Assembly: GCA_964518725.1 (NCBI GenBank)
Contig: CAZFKP010000020.1
Coordinates: 1 to 48,836 of the forward strand
Source: JANRKF01 sp964518725
GTDB taxonomy: Bacteria; Pseudomonadota; Alphaproteobacteria; Rickettsiales; SXRF01
Direction: 5' to 3'
Length of the DNA stretch: 48,836 nt
The notes beneath the pieces are model-generated. The model ran no database searches. It saw only the letters and a program-made list of their open reading frames with translations, and had not been told where the DNA came from. A program made the position numbers and the translations under genes. Numbering within the stretch: the first letter of the stretch is position 1; each line of letters starts with the position of its first letter. Shown here piece after piece: positions 1-8,674 of this stretch.

Positions 1-55
1 CAATCGTCCCGATGTTGCAGTGTGGCTTATTACGTTCAAATTTTTCCTTGGTCAT
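1..55 (-). CDS. tuf: Elongation factor Tu, N-terminal fragment
   Basis: Only the first 18 codons lie in the window, and the gene runs off the left edge. They read MTKEKFERNKPHCNIGTI, the characteristic start of bacterial EF-Tu just before its first GTP-binding loop. EF-Tu delivers aminoacyl-tRNA to the ribosome. The ATG lies 52 bases after the fusA stop on the same strand, with a GGAG-type ribosome site about eight bases upstream. This is the expected last gene of the rpsL-rpsG-fusA-tuf string. Confidence 0.93.
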   Translation of the reverse strand, partial: MTKEKFERNKPHCNIGTI

Positions 56-107
56 AACTCTGTTCTCCGATGAGCTGTTCGATAGTTAATGTTAAATTTT
101 TATCCGG

Positions 108-2183
108 TTAGGCGACTTTTTTCTTGATCTCCTCGGCCACGTTGGCAGGCACCTGCTCATAATGGTCGAATTGCATGCTGTACTGCGCCCGGCCTTGCGA
201 CATCGAGCGCAACGTGTTTACATATCCGAACATGGAGGACAGCGGCACCATCGCATCCACCACACGGGCATTGCCACGCGAGTCCATGCCGGTCACGTTG
301 CCGCGGCGGCTGGAAAGGTCACCAATCACGTCACCCATATATTCTTCCGGAGTCACGACTTCTACTTTCATGATCGGCTCAAGCAATACAGGCCCGCATT
401 TCGGCAAACCTTCGCGGAACGCCGCACGGGCGGCAATCTCAAACGCCAGCACGCTGGAATCCACATCGTGGTACGCACCATCAACCAGTGTCACCTTGAA
501 ATCGATGGTCGGGAAACCGGCCACGACGCCGTTGGAAAGCGAGGCTTCAAAGCCTTTTTCAACGCCCGGGACGTATTCTTTTGGCACCGAGCCACCAACG
601 ATTTTCGACTCAAATACAAAGCCTGAACCCGGAGGAAGCGGTTCGATAACCAGGTTAATTTTTGCGAACTGACCCGAACCACCCGATTGTTTCTTGTGGG
701 TGTAATCAATATCCATTTTCTTGGTAATCGTCTCGCGGTAGGCCACCTGCGGCGCGCCAACGTTTGCTTCAACCTTGAATTCGCGTTTCATGCGATCGAC
801 GATGATCTCTAAGTGCAACTCGCCCATGCCTTTTAAGATGGTCTGGCCGGTTTCCTCGTTGGTCGAAAGACGAAGCGATGGATCTTCCGACGCTAGGCGA
901 GACAACGCCATGCCCATTTTTTCTTGGTCAGCCTTAGTTTTTGGCTCCACCGCCAGCTCGATCACCGGCTCTGGGAATTCCATGCGCTCAAGGATCACCT
1001 GGTGATCCACATCGCACAGCGTATCGCCGGTGGTGGTGTTTTTAAGCCCTGCGAGTGCAACGATATCACCCGCATAGGCTTCTTTCACGTCTTCCCGGCT
1101 GTTCGCGTGCATGAGGAGCATGCGACCAACGCGTTCGCGGTTTTCTTTGACGGTGTTCTGAACATACGAGCCCGCTTCGATCTTGCCCGAATAAACGCGC
1201 ATGAAGGTGAGCGAACCCACAAACGGGTCAGTCATGATTTTGAACGCGAGACCAGAGAATTTCTCACTGTCGTCAGCCTTACGGGTGGTCTCAGAATCGG
1301 TTTTTACATCGATGGCGGTGACCGAAGGAATATCGAGCGGGCTCGGCAGGAAGTCCACCACCGCATCGAGCATCGGCTGCACACCTTTGTTTTTGAAGGC
1401 CGCACCACACAGCACCGGCACAAATTTGAAAATTACCGTACCTTTGCGGATGCATTCTTTGAGCTTTTCTTCAGATGGCTCATTCCCAGCAAGGTATTGC
1501 TCCATCACGTCGTCATCCATTTCGACGGCGGTCTCTAACATTTTCTCACGCGCCTTCTTCGCAGCGTCCTGATACTCGGCACGGATCGGAAGGTAATCGT
1601 ATTTCGCACCGAGCTCCTCACCCTTCCATACCACTTCCTGCATTTTGACCAGGTCAATGATGCCTTCAAACTTATCTTCCGAACCGATCGGCAACTGAAT
1701 CACCAGCGGCACCGTACCGAGACGGTCAATCATCATTTGCACCGTGCGTTCAAAATTTGCGCCAATGCGATCCATTTTATTCACGAAGCAAATCCGCGGC
1801 ACCTTGTACTTGTCAGCCTGGCGCCAGACAGTTTCGGATTGCGGCTCAACGCCCGCAACGGAGTCAAATACCGTCACCGCGCCGTCCAGTACGCGCATGG
1901 AGCGCTCTACTTCAATGGTGAAATCCACGTGGCCAGGAGTATCAATGATGTTGATGCGGTGATTATTCCAATAGCAGGTGGTCGCGGCCGAGGTAATGGT
2001 AATACCGCGCTCTTGTTCCTGCTCCATCCAGTCCATGGTCGCAGCACCTTCGTGCACTTCGCCGATTTTGTGCGATTTGCCGGTGTAATAGAGAATACGT
2101 TCGGTCGTCGTCGTTTTACCTGCGTCGATGTGCGCGCAAATACCGATGTTACGATAATCTTTGAGTGGTGTTGTACGTGGCAT
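108..2183 (-). CDS. fusA: Translation elongation factor G
   Basis: The 691-residue product is the GTPase that drives ribosome translocation and, with RRF, ribosome recycling. The GTP-binding motifs are intact: AHIDAGKT at residues 17-24, DTPGHVD at 81-87 and NKMD at 135-138. Domains II to V follow, and the length is standard for the family. It is the third gene of the str operon, 19 bases after the rpsG stop, and shares transcription with rpsG and rpsL. Nothing is unusual. There is no sign of the shorter or diverged EF-G2 type, so this is the canonical translocase. Confidence 0.98.
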   Translation of the reverse strand: MPRTTPLKDYRNIGICAHIDAGKTTTTERILYYTGKSHKIGEVHEGAATMDWMEQEQERGITITSAATTCYWNNHRINIIDTPGHVDFTIEVERSMRVLDGAVTVFDSVAGVEPQSETVWRQADKYKVPRICFVNKMDRIGANFERTVQMMIDRLGTVPLVIQLPIGSEDKFEGIIDLVKMQEVVWKGEELGAKYDYLPIRAEYQDAAKKAREKMLETAVEMDDDVMEQYLAGNEPSEEKLKECIRKGTVIFKFVPVLCGAAFKNKGVQPMLDAVVDFLPSPLDIPSVTAIDVKTDSETTRKADDSEKFSGLAFKIMTDPFVGSLTFMRVYSGKIEAGSYVQNTVKENRERVGRMLLMHANSREDVKEAYAGDIVALAGLKNTTTGDTLCDVDHQVILERMEFPEPVIELAVEPKTKADQEKMGMALSRLASEDPSLRLSTNEETGQTILKGMGELHLEIIVDRMKREFKVEANVGAPQVAYRETITKKMDIDYTHKKQSGGSGQFAKINLVIEPLPPGSGFVFESKIVGGSVPKEYVPGVEKGFEASLSNGVVAGFPTIDFKVTLVDGAYHDVDSSVLAFEIAARAAFREGLPKCGPVLLEPIMKVEVVTPEEYMGDVIGDLSSRRGNVTGMDSRGNARVVDAMVPLSSMFGYVNTLRSMSQGRAQYSMQFDHYEQVPANVAEEIKKKVA

Positions 2184-2202
2184 AAACTACTTGTTTCCTT
2201 AA

Positions 2203-2673
2203 TTACCAGCGGAAGTGAGAGAAGGCCTTGTTCGCTTCGGCCATTTTATGGGTATTTTCACGCTTGGTGACGGCGCCGCCGCGGTTATTTGCAGCATCCA
2301 TCAGCTCGCTGGCAATACGGTCACGCATGGTTTTTTCCTTGCGGGCACGAGCGGCGATGATGAGCCAGCGCAGAGCCAGCGCCAAGCGACGCTCTTCGCG
2401 GACTTCGGTCGGCACCTGGTAGGTTGCGCCACCGACCCGGCGGGAGCGAACTTCCACCGACGGCTTAATGTTGTTCAGCGCTTCGTGGAAGAATTTCAGC
2501 GGTTCAGCGCTGGTTTTCTTCTGGATGATGTCGAGCGCATCATAGCAGATGGCTTCGGATGCCGATTTCTTACCATCATACATCATGGTGTTGATAAGTT
2601 TGGTGAGTACAACATCCCCGAACTTTGCATCGGGAAGAACTTGGCGTTTAGTTGCTGCGTGACGACGTGACAT
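2203..2673 (-). CDS. rpsG: 30S ribosomal protein S7
   Basis: The 156-residue product is the usual length for bacterial S7, the primary 16S rRNA binder that nucleates assembly of the 30S head. The start MSRRHAAT and the motif RVGGATYQVP near residue 80 are typical. The gene lies 12 bases after the rpsL stop and just before fusA. In Escherichia coli S7 represses the str operon by translational feedback; no equivalent site could be confirmed here by eye. Confidence 0.98.
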   Translation of the reverse strand: MSRRHAATKRQVLPDAKFGDVVLTKLINTMMYDGKKSASEAICYDALDIIQKKTSAEPLKFFHEALNNIKPSVEVRSRRVGGATYQVPTEVREERRLALALRWLIIAARARKEKTMRDRIASELMDAANNRGGAVTKRENTHKMAEANKAFSHFRW

Positions 2674-2685
2674 AGAATCTTCCTA

Positions 2686-3057
2686 TTATTTCGGACGTTT
2701 GGCGCCGTAAGCGGAGCGCGATTGTTTGCGATTTTTGACCCCCTGAGTATCGAGCGTACCGCGGATGATGTGGTAGCGCACGCCTGGCAAGTCTTTTACG
2801 CGGCCGCCGCGGATCAGCACCACGCTGTGTTCTTGCAGATTATGGCCTTCGCCCGGAATATAGCCGAACACTTCAAAACCGTTGGTCAGGCGTACACGCG
2901 CCACCTTACGGAGTGCAGAGTTTGGTTTCTTCGGGGTTACGGTCTTCACCTGCGTGCACACGCCGCGCTTCTGCGGACACTCCTTCAAGTGCGCGGATTT
3001 ACTGCGCGTTTTGAGCGGCTTGCGGGATTTACGAACCAACTGATTGATCGTCGGCAT
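2686..3057 (-). CDS. rpsL: 30S ribosomal protein S12
   Basis: The 123-residue product is S12, the decoding-centre protein of the 30S subunit. The conserved loop TPKKPNSALRK begins at residue 41 and both of its lysines are present; the second loop, RGGRVKDLPGVRYH, also keeps its lysine. These are the positions at which streptomycin resistance usually arises, so the protein has the wild-type, sensitive form. It is the first gene of the minus-strand str operon and is preceded by a promoter candidate at 3138-3166. Confidence 0.98.
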   Translation of the reverse strand: MPTINQLVRKSRKPLKTRSKSAHLKECPQKRGVCTQVKTVTPKKPNSALRKVARVRLTNGFEVFGYIPGEGHNLQEHSVVLIRGGRVKDLPGVRYHIIRGTLDTQGVKNRKQSRSAYGAKRPK

Positions 3058-3137
3058 GTTTTTTCCTTACATGAAAGTTAGTTTATTTCTTGATAATCAA
3101 GCATTTACAAGTCAATGCCCGCCATCAGGGAGCGCGT

Positions 3138-3195
3138 AATCTAAAGATGCGCCGCCTTCACGTCAAGCACAAATGTTTGTTTTTTTAAAAAAGTT
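3138..3195 (-). promoter_or_regulatory. Candidate str operon promoter with A/T-rich upstream element
   Basis: On the minus strand a TTGACG -35 box (3161-3166) is followed after exactly 17 bases by a TAGATT -10 box (3138-3143). This places the transcript start near 3131, about 75 bases before rpsL. Directly upstream of the -35 box, at about 3170-3195, is a run of T and A bases (TTTTTTAAAAAAA core). That is the position of an UP element that contacts the alpha subunit of RNA polymerase. Such elements are common at strongly expressed translation genes. This is read by eye and not tested. Confidence 0.6.
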
Positions 3196-3303
3196 GCAGC
3201 CAAGGCGCTTTCTTGCTTGGCAAAACACAAAAAATCGCTTACAAATCGCGGGCAATGGCTACCTGTGGTGGGCTGTCACGCGCCAAATAACAACCGATAG
3301 ATT

Positions 3304-4758
3304 ATGACCCTGAAGACGACGAACCCGTTGCGTATCAAACTCCTCTCACAAACCATTTCTGCAACCCGCGCCAGCAGAATCAGGGCAGCGTGGTTTGTTC
3401 TTGGTGTTGCCTTTGGAGTTGGCTGTAGCTCTTCGCTATCGCCGATTGCACTACCACAGTTTTTTGCGACACATGAGGAGGAATCCGCCGATGATGCGGT
3501 CGCCCTTTCTGATGCAGGTGACGAGGAAACCGTTGCACAGGATTCGGTCACGGCTCCTGAAGTTCCGGAACTCGCACCCGTCGTTACGCCCGTAGCGGAA
3601 GTCATTAATTACCCGGTGACCAAGGAGTTGGTGGTTACCAGCGGCGATACGTTCGTCACCGTGCTCGGCAAGGCCGGGGTTCCAACACAGGAGGCACATA
3701 ACATACTTGATGCGATGGGCAAAAAATTTAACCCGCGCACGCTGGGCATCGGCGACAAGGTGTCGGTGGTTTTCGATAAGCCAGATGACGCAACCCAACC
3801 CGTCGTCACCAAACTATCCATGGCACTGTCGAACGTTTCGACCCTCCATGTTGAGCGCGGGGAAAAAGGCTACGCTGTCAACCAGGTAGATGTGCCGATC
3901 GTAAAAAAACTGGCGCGCGCCGGCGGGAAGATTGATTCCAGCCTCTATAATACCATTGTCGGCAGCGGCATGTCGTCAGCGATGGTGGGCGAAATCATCA
4001 AAGCCTATAGCTATGATGTCGACTTCCAGCGCGAAATCCAACAAGGCGACCAGGTGGACGTCGTGTTTGAAAAGCTGCAGACCGAAGACGGCAAGCCGGT
4101 CGGCTATGGCGACATCATTTACGCCTCACTCGATCTTGGTGACCGTGAACTCCGCATTTACCGCTATACCGACAAGCTTGGTCTTTCCGACTATTACAAT
4201 GCCAAAGGCGAAAGCGTTCGCAAGGCGCTGCTGCGTACCCCAATCAACGGCGCCCGTATTTCCTCAGGCTTTGGGATGCGTAACCACCCGATCCTTGGCT
4301 ACAGCAAGATGCATAAGGGCGTGGACTTCGCCGCTCCCACCGGCACTCCCATTTACGCCGCCGGTGATGGTGTTGTTAATTTCGTCGGGCGCAAAGGCGG
4401 CTACGGCAACTACCTGCAAATCAAGCATAATGCTCAATATGCTTCTGCTTACGCTCACCTGAGCCGCTTCGCCACCGGCGTCGCCCCCGGCAAAAAAGTA
4501 AAACAGGGACAGATTGTCGCCTATGTCGGTTCCACAGGTGCCTCCACCGGCCCGCACCTGCACTATGAAATCCTCTCCGGCGGAGGACAAGTAAACCCGG
4601 CAAACGTGAAGTTCAAAACCGGTACCGTGCTCGCTGGCAAAGAGCTTGCGGCCTTCAAACGCAATGTCGAAACGCTGCAGGCGCAGCTTGACAGCCTGCA
4701 AAAACCATCCGGCAAAGTGGCGATGCTGAACATCACGCCGGAGGAAGTGGCCAACTAA
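3304..4758 (+). CDS. M23 family (LytM-type) peptidoglycan endopeptidase
   Basis: The 484-residue protein has a hydrophobic segment at about residues 26-43 and is probably anchored in the inner membrane facing the periplasm. An acidic, low-complexity stretch and LysM/OapA-like regions follow. The C-terminal peptidase M23 domain has the zinc-binding sequence HKGVD (H337, D341), the catalytic YAHLS (H385) and the HLH motif (H418, H420). All metal ligands and catalytic histidines are present, so it is predicted active, cutting peptide crosslinks during wall growth as MepM does. It is transcribed divergently from the str operon and ends 17 bases from the convergent clpB. Confidence 0.92.
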   Translation: MTLKTTNPLRIKLLSQTISATRASRIRAAWFVLGVAFGVGCSSSLSPIALPQFFATHEEESADDAVALSDAGDEETVAQDSVTAPEVPELAPVVTPVAEVINYPVTKELVVTSGDTFVTVLGKAGVPTQEAHNILDAMGKKFNPRTLGIGDKVSVVFDKPDDATQPVVTKLSMALSNVSTLHVERGEKGYAVNQVDVPIVKKLARAGGKIDSSLYNTIVGSGMSSAMVGEIIKAYSYDVDFQREIQQGDQVDVVFEKLQTEDGKPVGYGDIIYASLDLGDRELRIYRYTDKLGLSDYYNAKGESVRKALLRTPINGARISSGFGMRNHPILGYSKMHKGVDFAAPTGTPIYAAGDGVVNFVGRKGGYGNYLQIKHNAQYASAYAHLSRFATGVAPGKKVKQGQIVAYVGSTGASTGPHLHYEILSGGGQVNPANVKFKTGTVLAGKELAAFKRNVETLQAQLDSLQKPSGKVAMLNITPEEVAN

Positions 4759-4775
4759 TTCTTCACGCGCCGAAG

Positions 4776-7349
4776 CTAGGTCGCAGGATTAATAACAATC
4801 CCACCCTGCCAGCCGCTGACCTTGACTTCCTGGCCATCGGCAATTTCACCGGCAAGTATTTTTTCGGCCAGCCGATCCTGCAAGTTTTTCTGGATGATCC
4901 GTTTGAGCGGCCGCGCGCCATAGGTTGGGTCATAGCCAATTTCCGCCAGCCACTGGCGCGCCGGCTCGTCGAGCGTAAGCATAATGTGGCGCTCGGCAAG
5001 ACGTTTGGTAAGGCGCAAAAGCTGGATATCGACAATGCTCGCCATATCCTCTTTCTGCAAGCGGTTGAACAGCACAATCTCATCCAGCCGATTCAGGAAC
5101 TCCGGCCGGAACGATTGCCGCACTACGCCCATCACTTGCTCGCGCAGTTTCTTGGGAATCTCCGCATCCTTATTTTCGGCAATGAATTCCGAACCAAGGT
5201 TCGAGGTCAGCACAATGATGGTGTTCTTGAAATCCACCGTGCGCCCCTGCCCGTCCGTCAGGCGCCCGTCATCGAGCACCTGCAACAGGATGTTAAACAC
5301 ATCCGGATGCGCTTTCTCCACCTCGTCGAACAGAATGACCTGATACGGGCGGCGTCGGACTGCCTCGGTAATGACACCCCCCTCATCGTATCCAACATAC
5401 CCAGGGGGGGCACCAATTAAACGTGATACGGCGTGCTTTTCCATGAATTCCGACATATCGNNNNNNNNNNCGACCCTGAGCAGCGCCGACTCATCGTCGA
5501 AGATGAATTCGGCAAGCGCTTTGCACAGCTCGGTTTTACCCACTCCGGTCGGGCCAAGAAACAGGAACGAACCGATGGGGCGTGACGGATCATCTAGCCC
5601 TGCCCGCGCCCGCCGCACGGCATTGGACACAGCAACCAGCGCTTCCTCTTGACCCACCACACGGCCACGCAGGGCATCCTCCATTTTGAGCAGCTTGGCA
5701 CGCTCGCCTTCAAGCATTTTTTCCACCGGAACCCCCGTCCAGCGCGAGACAATCGAGGCGATGTCTTCGGCAGTCACCGCTTCCTGCAGCGTTGCCGATT
5801 CACCGGCTTTCTCGGCTTCTTTCAATTGCGCCTGCAATTTCGGCAGCATCCCATACATGATTTCGCCGGCACGCGCCAGATCGCCGCTACGCTGCGCCAC
5901 ATCGCGCTCCTGCGTCAGTGCATCAATTTGCTCTTTCAATTTCTGCGCCGATTGCAATTGCGTTTTTTCAGCCTGCCAACGTGCCGTGAGGTCGGCGCTT
6001 TCCTTTTCCCACACCGCCAAATCTTTCTCAAGCTTCACAAGCCGGTCTTTCGACGCGGCGTCATCCTCTTTCTTCAGGGCTTCGCGCTCGATTTTCGCCT
6101 GGATGATTTTGCGGTCAAGCTCGTCCAGCTCCTCCGGCTTGGAATCAACTTCCATGCGTAGCCTTGCCGCCGCTTCATCCACCAGGTCGATGGCCTTATC
6201 AGGCAGGAAACGGTCGGTAATGTAGCGATTGGAAAGTGTCGCGGCCGCCACAATCGCGGCATCGGCGATACGGATGCCATGGTGAAGCTCGTATTTTTCC
6301 TTGAGGCCACGCAGGATGGAAATCGTATCTTCCACCGTCGGCTCCTCAATGAATACCGCCTGGAAACGGCGGGCGAGCGCAGCATCTTTTTCGATGTATT
6401 TGCGGTATTCATCGAGCGTCGTGGCGCCAACACAGTGCAGGTCGCCGCGGGCAAGTGCCGGTTTCAAAAGGTTGGAAGCGTCCATCGCGCCATCGGTTTT
6501 CCCAGCACCAACCAGCGTATGCAGCTCGTCAATGAATAGCACCACCTCTCCTTCTGCGGCGTGAATTTCGTTCAGCACCGCTTTCAGGCGCTCTTCAAAT
6601 TCACCGCGGAATTTAGCACCCGCAATAAGCGCGCCAAGATCAAGCGACAACAGCCGCTTGTCGCGCAGGGTCTCGGGCACGTCGCCCGCAACAATCCGCC
6701 GCGCCAGACCTTCGGCGATGGCGGTTTTGCCCACGCCTGGCTCCCCGATCAGCACCGGGTTGTTTTTCGTGCGGCGCGACAGCACCTGCATGGTACGGCG
6801 AATCTCCTCGTCGCGGCCAATGACCGGATCGAGCTTGCCTTCTTTGGCCATAGCCGTGAAATCGCGAGTATATTTTTTGAGCGCTTCAAACTGGCTTTCC
6901 GCACCCGTCGAATCGGCCACCCTGCCCTTACGCATCTCGCTCACCGCCGCTTCCAGCTTCTGCGGCGTTACGCCGGAGGATTCAAGTACCTTGGTATGCA
7001 TAGCTACCGCTTGCAACAAGCGCTCGGCGGTCACGTAGCTGTCACCAGCCTTTTCCGCCAGCTTTTCAGCGCTATCCAGCAGTTTGGCAATTTCGCCGGT
7101 CAGGTAGAGCTGGCCGCTGCCGCCCTCCACCTTCGGTTGCGAGGCGAGCGCCTGTTCGGTGCGCAACTTCGCCTGCTCGAAATCCCCCCCCACGGCGCGG
7201 ATTAACCTCGCCGCAAGCTGCTCCCTGTCATGCAGCAGCGCATGTAGAACATGCTCGGGCTTGAATTGCTGGTGCGAACGTTTCAGCGCCTCCTGTTGTG
7301 CAGCCTGGAGGATGGATTGTGATTTTTCAGTATATTTTTCAAGATTCAT
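4776..7349 (-). CDS. clpB: ATP-dependent disaggregase ClpB (contains assembly gap)
   Basis: ClpB is the hexameric AAA+ chaperone that, with DnaK, pulls proteins out of aggregates. The N-terminal Clp repeat domain is followed by the first ATPase module (GEPGVGKTA), the coiled-coil middle domain at about 400-540, and the second module (GPTGVGKTE). The product is 857 residues as written, but four are unknown because of the 10 N at 5461-5470. Without the artefact it would be 853. The start lies only 37 bases from the divergent DUF3108 gene, so its promoter must lie in or beside that gene. I did not find a convincing heat-shock promoter. Confidence 0.97.
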   Translation of the reverse strand: MNLEKYTEKSQSILQAAQQEALKRSHQQFKPEHVLHALLHDREQLAARLIRAVGGDFEQAKLRTEQALASQPKVEGGSGQLYLTGEIAKLLDSAEKLAEKAGDSYVTAERLLQAVAMHTKVLESSGVTPQKLEAAVSEMRKGRVADSTGAESQFEALKKYTRDFTAMAKEGKLDPVIGRDEEIRRTMQVLSRRTKNNPVLIGEPGVGKTAIAEGLARRIVAGDVPETLRDKRLLSLDLGALIAGAKFRGEFEERLKAVLNEIHAAEGEVVLFIDELHTLVGAGKTDGAMDASNLLKPALARGDLHCVGATTLDEYRKYIEKDAALARRFQAVFIEEPTVEDTISILRGLKEKYELHHGIRIADAAIVAAATLSNRYITDRFLPDKAIDLVDEAAARLRMEVDSKPEELDELDRKIIQAKIEREALKKEDDAASKDRLVKLEKDLAVWEKESADLTARWQAEKTQLQSAQKLKEQIDALTQERDVAQRSGDLARAGEIMYGMLPKLQAQLKEAEKAGESATLQEAVTAEDIASIVSRWTGVPVEKMLEGERAKLLKMEDALRGRVVGQEEALVAVSNAVRRARAGLDDPSRPIGSFLFLGPTGVGKTELCKALAEFIFDDESALLRVXXXXDMSEFMEKHAVSRLIGAPPGYVGYDEGGVITEAVRRRPYQVILFDEVEKAHPDVFNILLQVLDDGRLTDGQGRTVDFKNTIIVLTSNLGSEFIAENKDAEIPKKLREQVMGVVRQSFRPEFLNRLDEIVLFNRLQKEDMASIVDIQLLRLTKRLAERHIMLTLDEPARQWLAEIGYDPTYGARPLKRIIQKNLQDRLAEKILAGEIADGQEVKVSGWQGGIVINPAT
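5461..5470. other. Assembly gap (10 N) inside clpB
   Basis: Ten N interrupt the second ATPase domain of clpB. Read on the coding strand, the left contig ends AGGGTCG and the right begins CGATATG. ClpB proteins normally read R-V/I-D-M-S-E-F here without interruption. Merging the two ends through a shared CG gives AGG GTC GAT ATG, the family sequence exactly. The Ns plus the duplicated CG add 12 bases, so the reading frame is preserved and four X residues appear. Confidence 0.9.
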
Positions 7350-7386
7350 GGTAATCTCGGATGGTTAGGTTATCGGTAAGGGATAT

Positions 7387-8166
7387 ATGGTGCGCGCATT
7401 TCAGTTCATCAAGTTGCTACTGGTTTTTTGTTTAGCCTCTATGCCTGCCGCAGGGGAAGAACTCCTTGTACCGCTTAGTTTTTCTGGCACTTACGTTTTT
7501 ACATTATCGGGCATTCCTTTCGGCAAGATCAACCTTCAGCTTACCCAGGATAAAGTACGTTACAGTGCCGTAAGCGACGTTAAAACGGTGGGCATCGCCC
7601 GGATGTTCGTCGAGCATGACAGCCACACCACCTCGGAAGGCTGGGGCAGAGATTTTCTGTATGACGCGGTAGATTACAAAAGTAACTACAGCACACGCGG
7701 CAAACCAAAAACCGCCCAGTTCAGTAAAAAAGACGGCGTGATGTTCGCCGATAAAGTGACCCCACCCGATGATCGCAAGAACCGTCCGGCCGTCGCCCTC
7801 ACTGACAAATCGAAGGCCTTTGACCCGCTTGCGCTGGCAGCCGGCATACGGGTGGCGCTGGCACGGGTGTTGCAAAACGACAGCAAGAAATTCTCGCTCG
7901 ATTACTATGATGGGCGACGACTCACTCGCGCCACTTTCAGCTATGAAGGCGAAAAAAACATTCGCATTAAAGGTGTGAAGTACCCGGCCTATGCCGTGAA
8001 TGCAACGCGCACGCCCTTGGCCGGTTTCACGGACAAGGAGCTAAAACGCATGCAGGAACCGGAGCCGACGCTCACCATTTACTTCTCCCGCGACGAGCGG
8101 CTGGTTCCCCTGCGGCTTGATGTAATGATCGGGATGCTGCTCGCCAGCGCCACCCTTAAGATGTAG
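7387..8166 (+). CDS. DUF3108 domain-containing secreted protein
   Basis: The 259-residue protein has a signal peptide (hydrophobic residues 6-20, likely cleavage after AAG near residue 23) and then a beta-rich body typical of DUF3108, a family of unknown biochemical role in proteobacterial envelopes. Landmarks include FSGTYVFTLSGIPFGKI near residue 32 and FDPLALAAG near residue 139. The start has an AAGGGA ribosome site. It is divergent from clpB and followed after four bases by an unknown gene, which suggests a two-gene transcript. Family assignment is by pattern only; periplasmic location is inferred from the signal peptide. Confidence 0.75.
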   Translation: MVRAFQFIKLLLVFCLASMPAAGEELLVPLSFSGTYVFTLSGIPFGKINLQLTQDKVRYSAVSDVKTVGIARMFVEHDSHTTSEGWGRDFLYDAVDYKSNYSTRGKPKTAQFSKKDGVMFADKVTPPDDRKNRPAVALTDKSKAFDPLALAAGIRVALARVLQNDSKKFSLDYYDGRRLTRATFSYEGEKNIRIKGVKYPAYAVNATRTPLAGFTDKELKRMQEPEPTLTIYFSRDERLVPLRLDVMIGMLLASATLKM

Positions 8167-8170
8167 CCCC

Positions 8171-8674
8171 ATGAGTACCCACGCCACCATGTCCCTTGAA
8201 GAAGCTCAGCAAGCCGTCCGTGCATTCGGGCAATTGATTGGGAAATGGAAAGACGAGTATCGTGACAGCATCGAGCAAGCCGCGACCTACATGCGCTTAT
8301 TTTTTGCAAAAAGCAAATTGACAGTCGATAGCGCTACACTCCTGCAACAATCGTCGGAGAAACTCATGAAAGCACTAGATGACATCGAACGCATCGGCAA
8401 GACAGTGCAAAATGATCCGGGAGTCTTATCGCCCGATGATGCCACGCTCCTGAAACAACGGTTCCAAGATGTACGCACTACCCTTGGCGTCTTTAAGTGC
8501 TTCGCCCGTATGATGGATGATACCTCTAACGCAGAAGCGGGTGTAGAGCAAATGCTGCTGGACGAAAGCATTGATCATTGGAGACAGATACTAGATCACC
8601 GCGAACAAAAAAACCTTGAGCGAGCGCTCGATGTATTGACAGGCGGCTCTAGCCAGCTGGGCACGCTGGGTTAG
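8171..8674 (+). CDS. Hypothetical helical protein
   Basis: I do not recognise this 167-residue protein. It appears almost wholly alpha-helical, with no signal peptide, membrane segment or metal motif, and has a C-terminal tail rich in Gly and Ser. It starts four bases after the DUF3108 stop and probably depends on that gene for translation, since no clear ribosome site precedes it. Its 3' end overlaps the convergent nadE by four bases. A cytoplasmic location is likely, and function is unknown. Confidence 0.65.
   Translation: MSTHATMSLEEAQQAVRAFGQLIGKWKDEYRDSIEQAATYMRLFFAKSKLTVDSATLLQQSSEKLMKALDDIERIGKTVQNDPGVLSPDDATLLKQRFQDVRTTLGVFKCFARMMDDTSNAEAGVEQMLLDESIDHWRQILDHREQKNLERALDVLTGGSSQLGTLG

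Noticed and set aside
924..1538. Plus-strand open frame opposite fusA
   Set aside because: A shadow of fusA: no ribosome site, and the residue composition is unlike real proteins in the window.
5404..5410. Seven-G run in clpB as a possible phase-variable tract
   Set aside because: The reading frame is intact and encodes the conserved APPGYVGYDEGG segment, so there is no sign of slippage.
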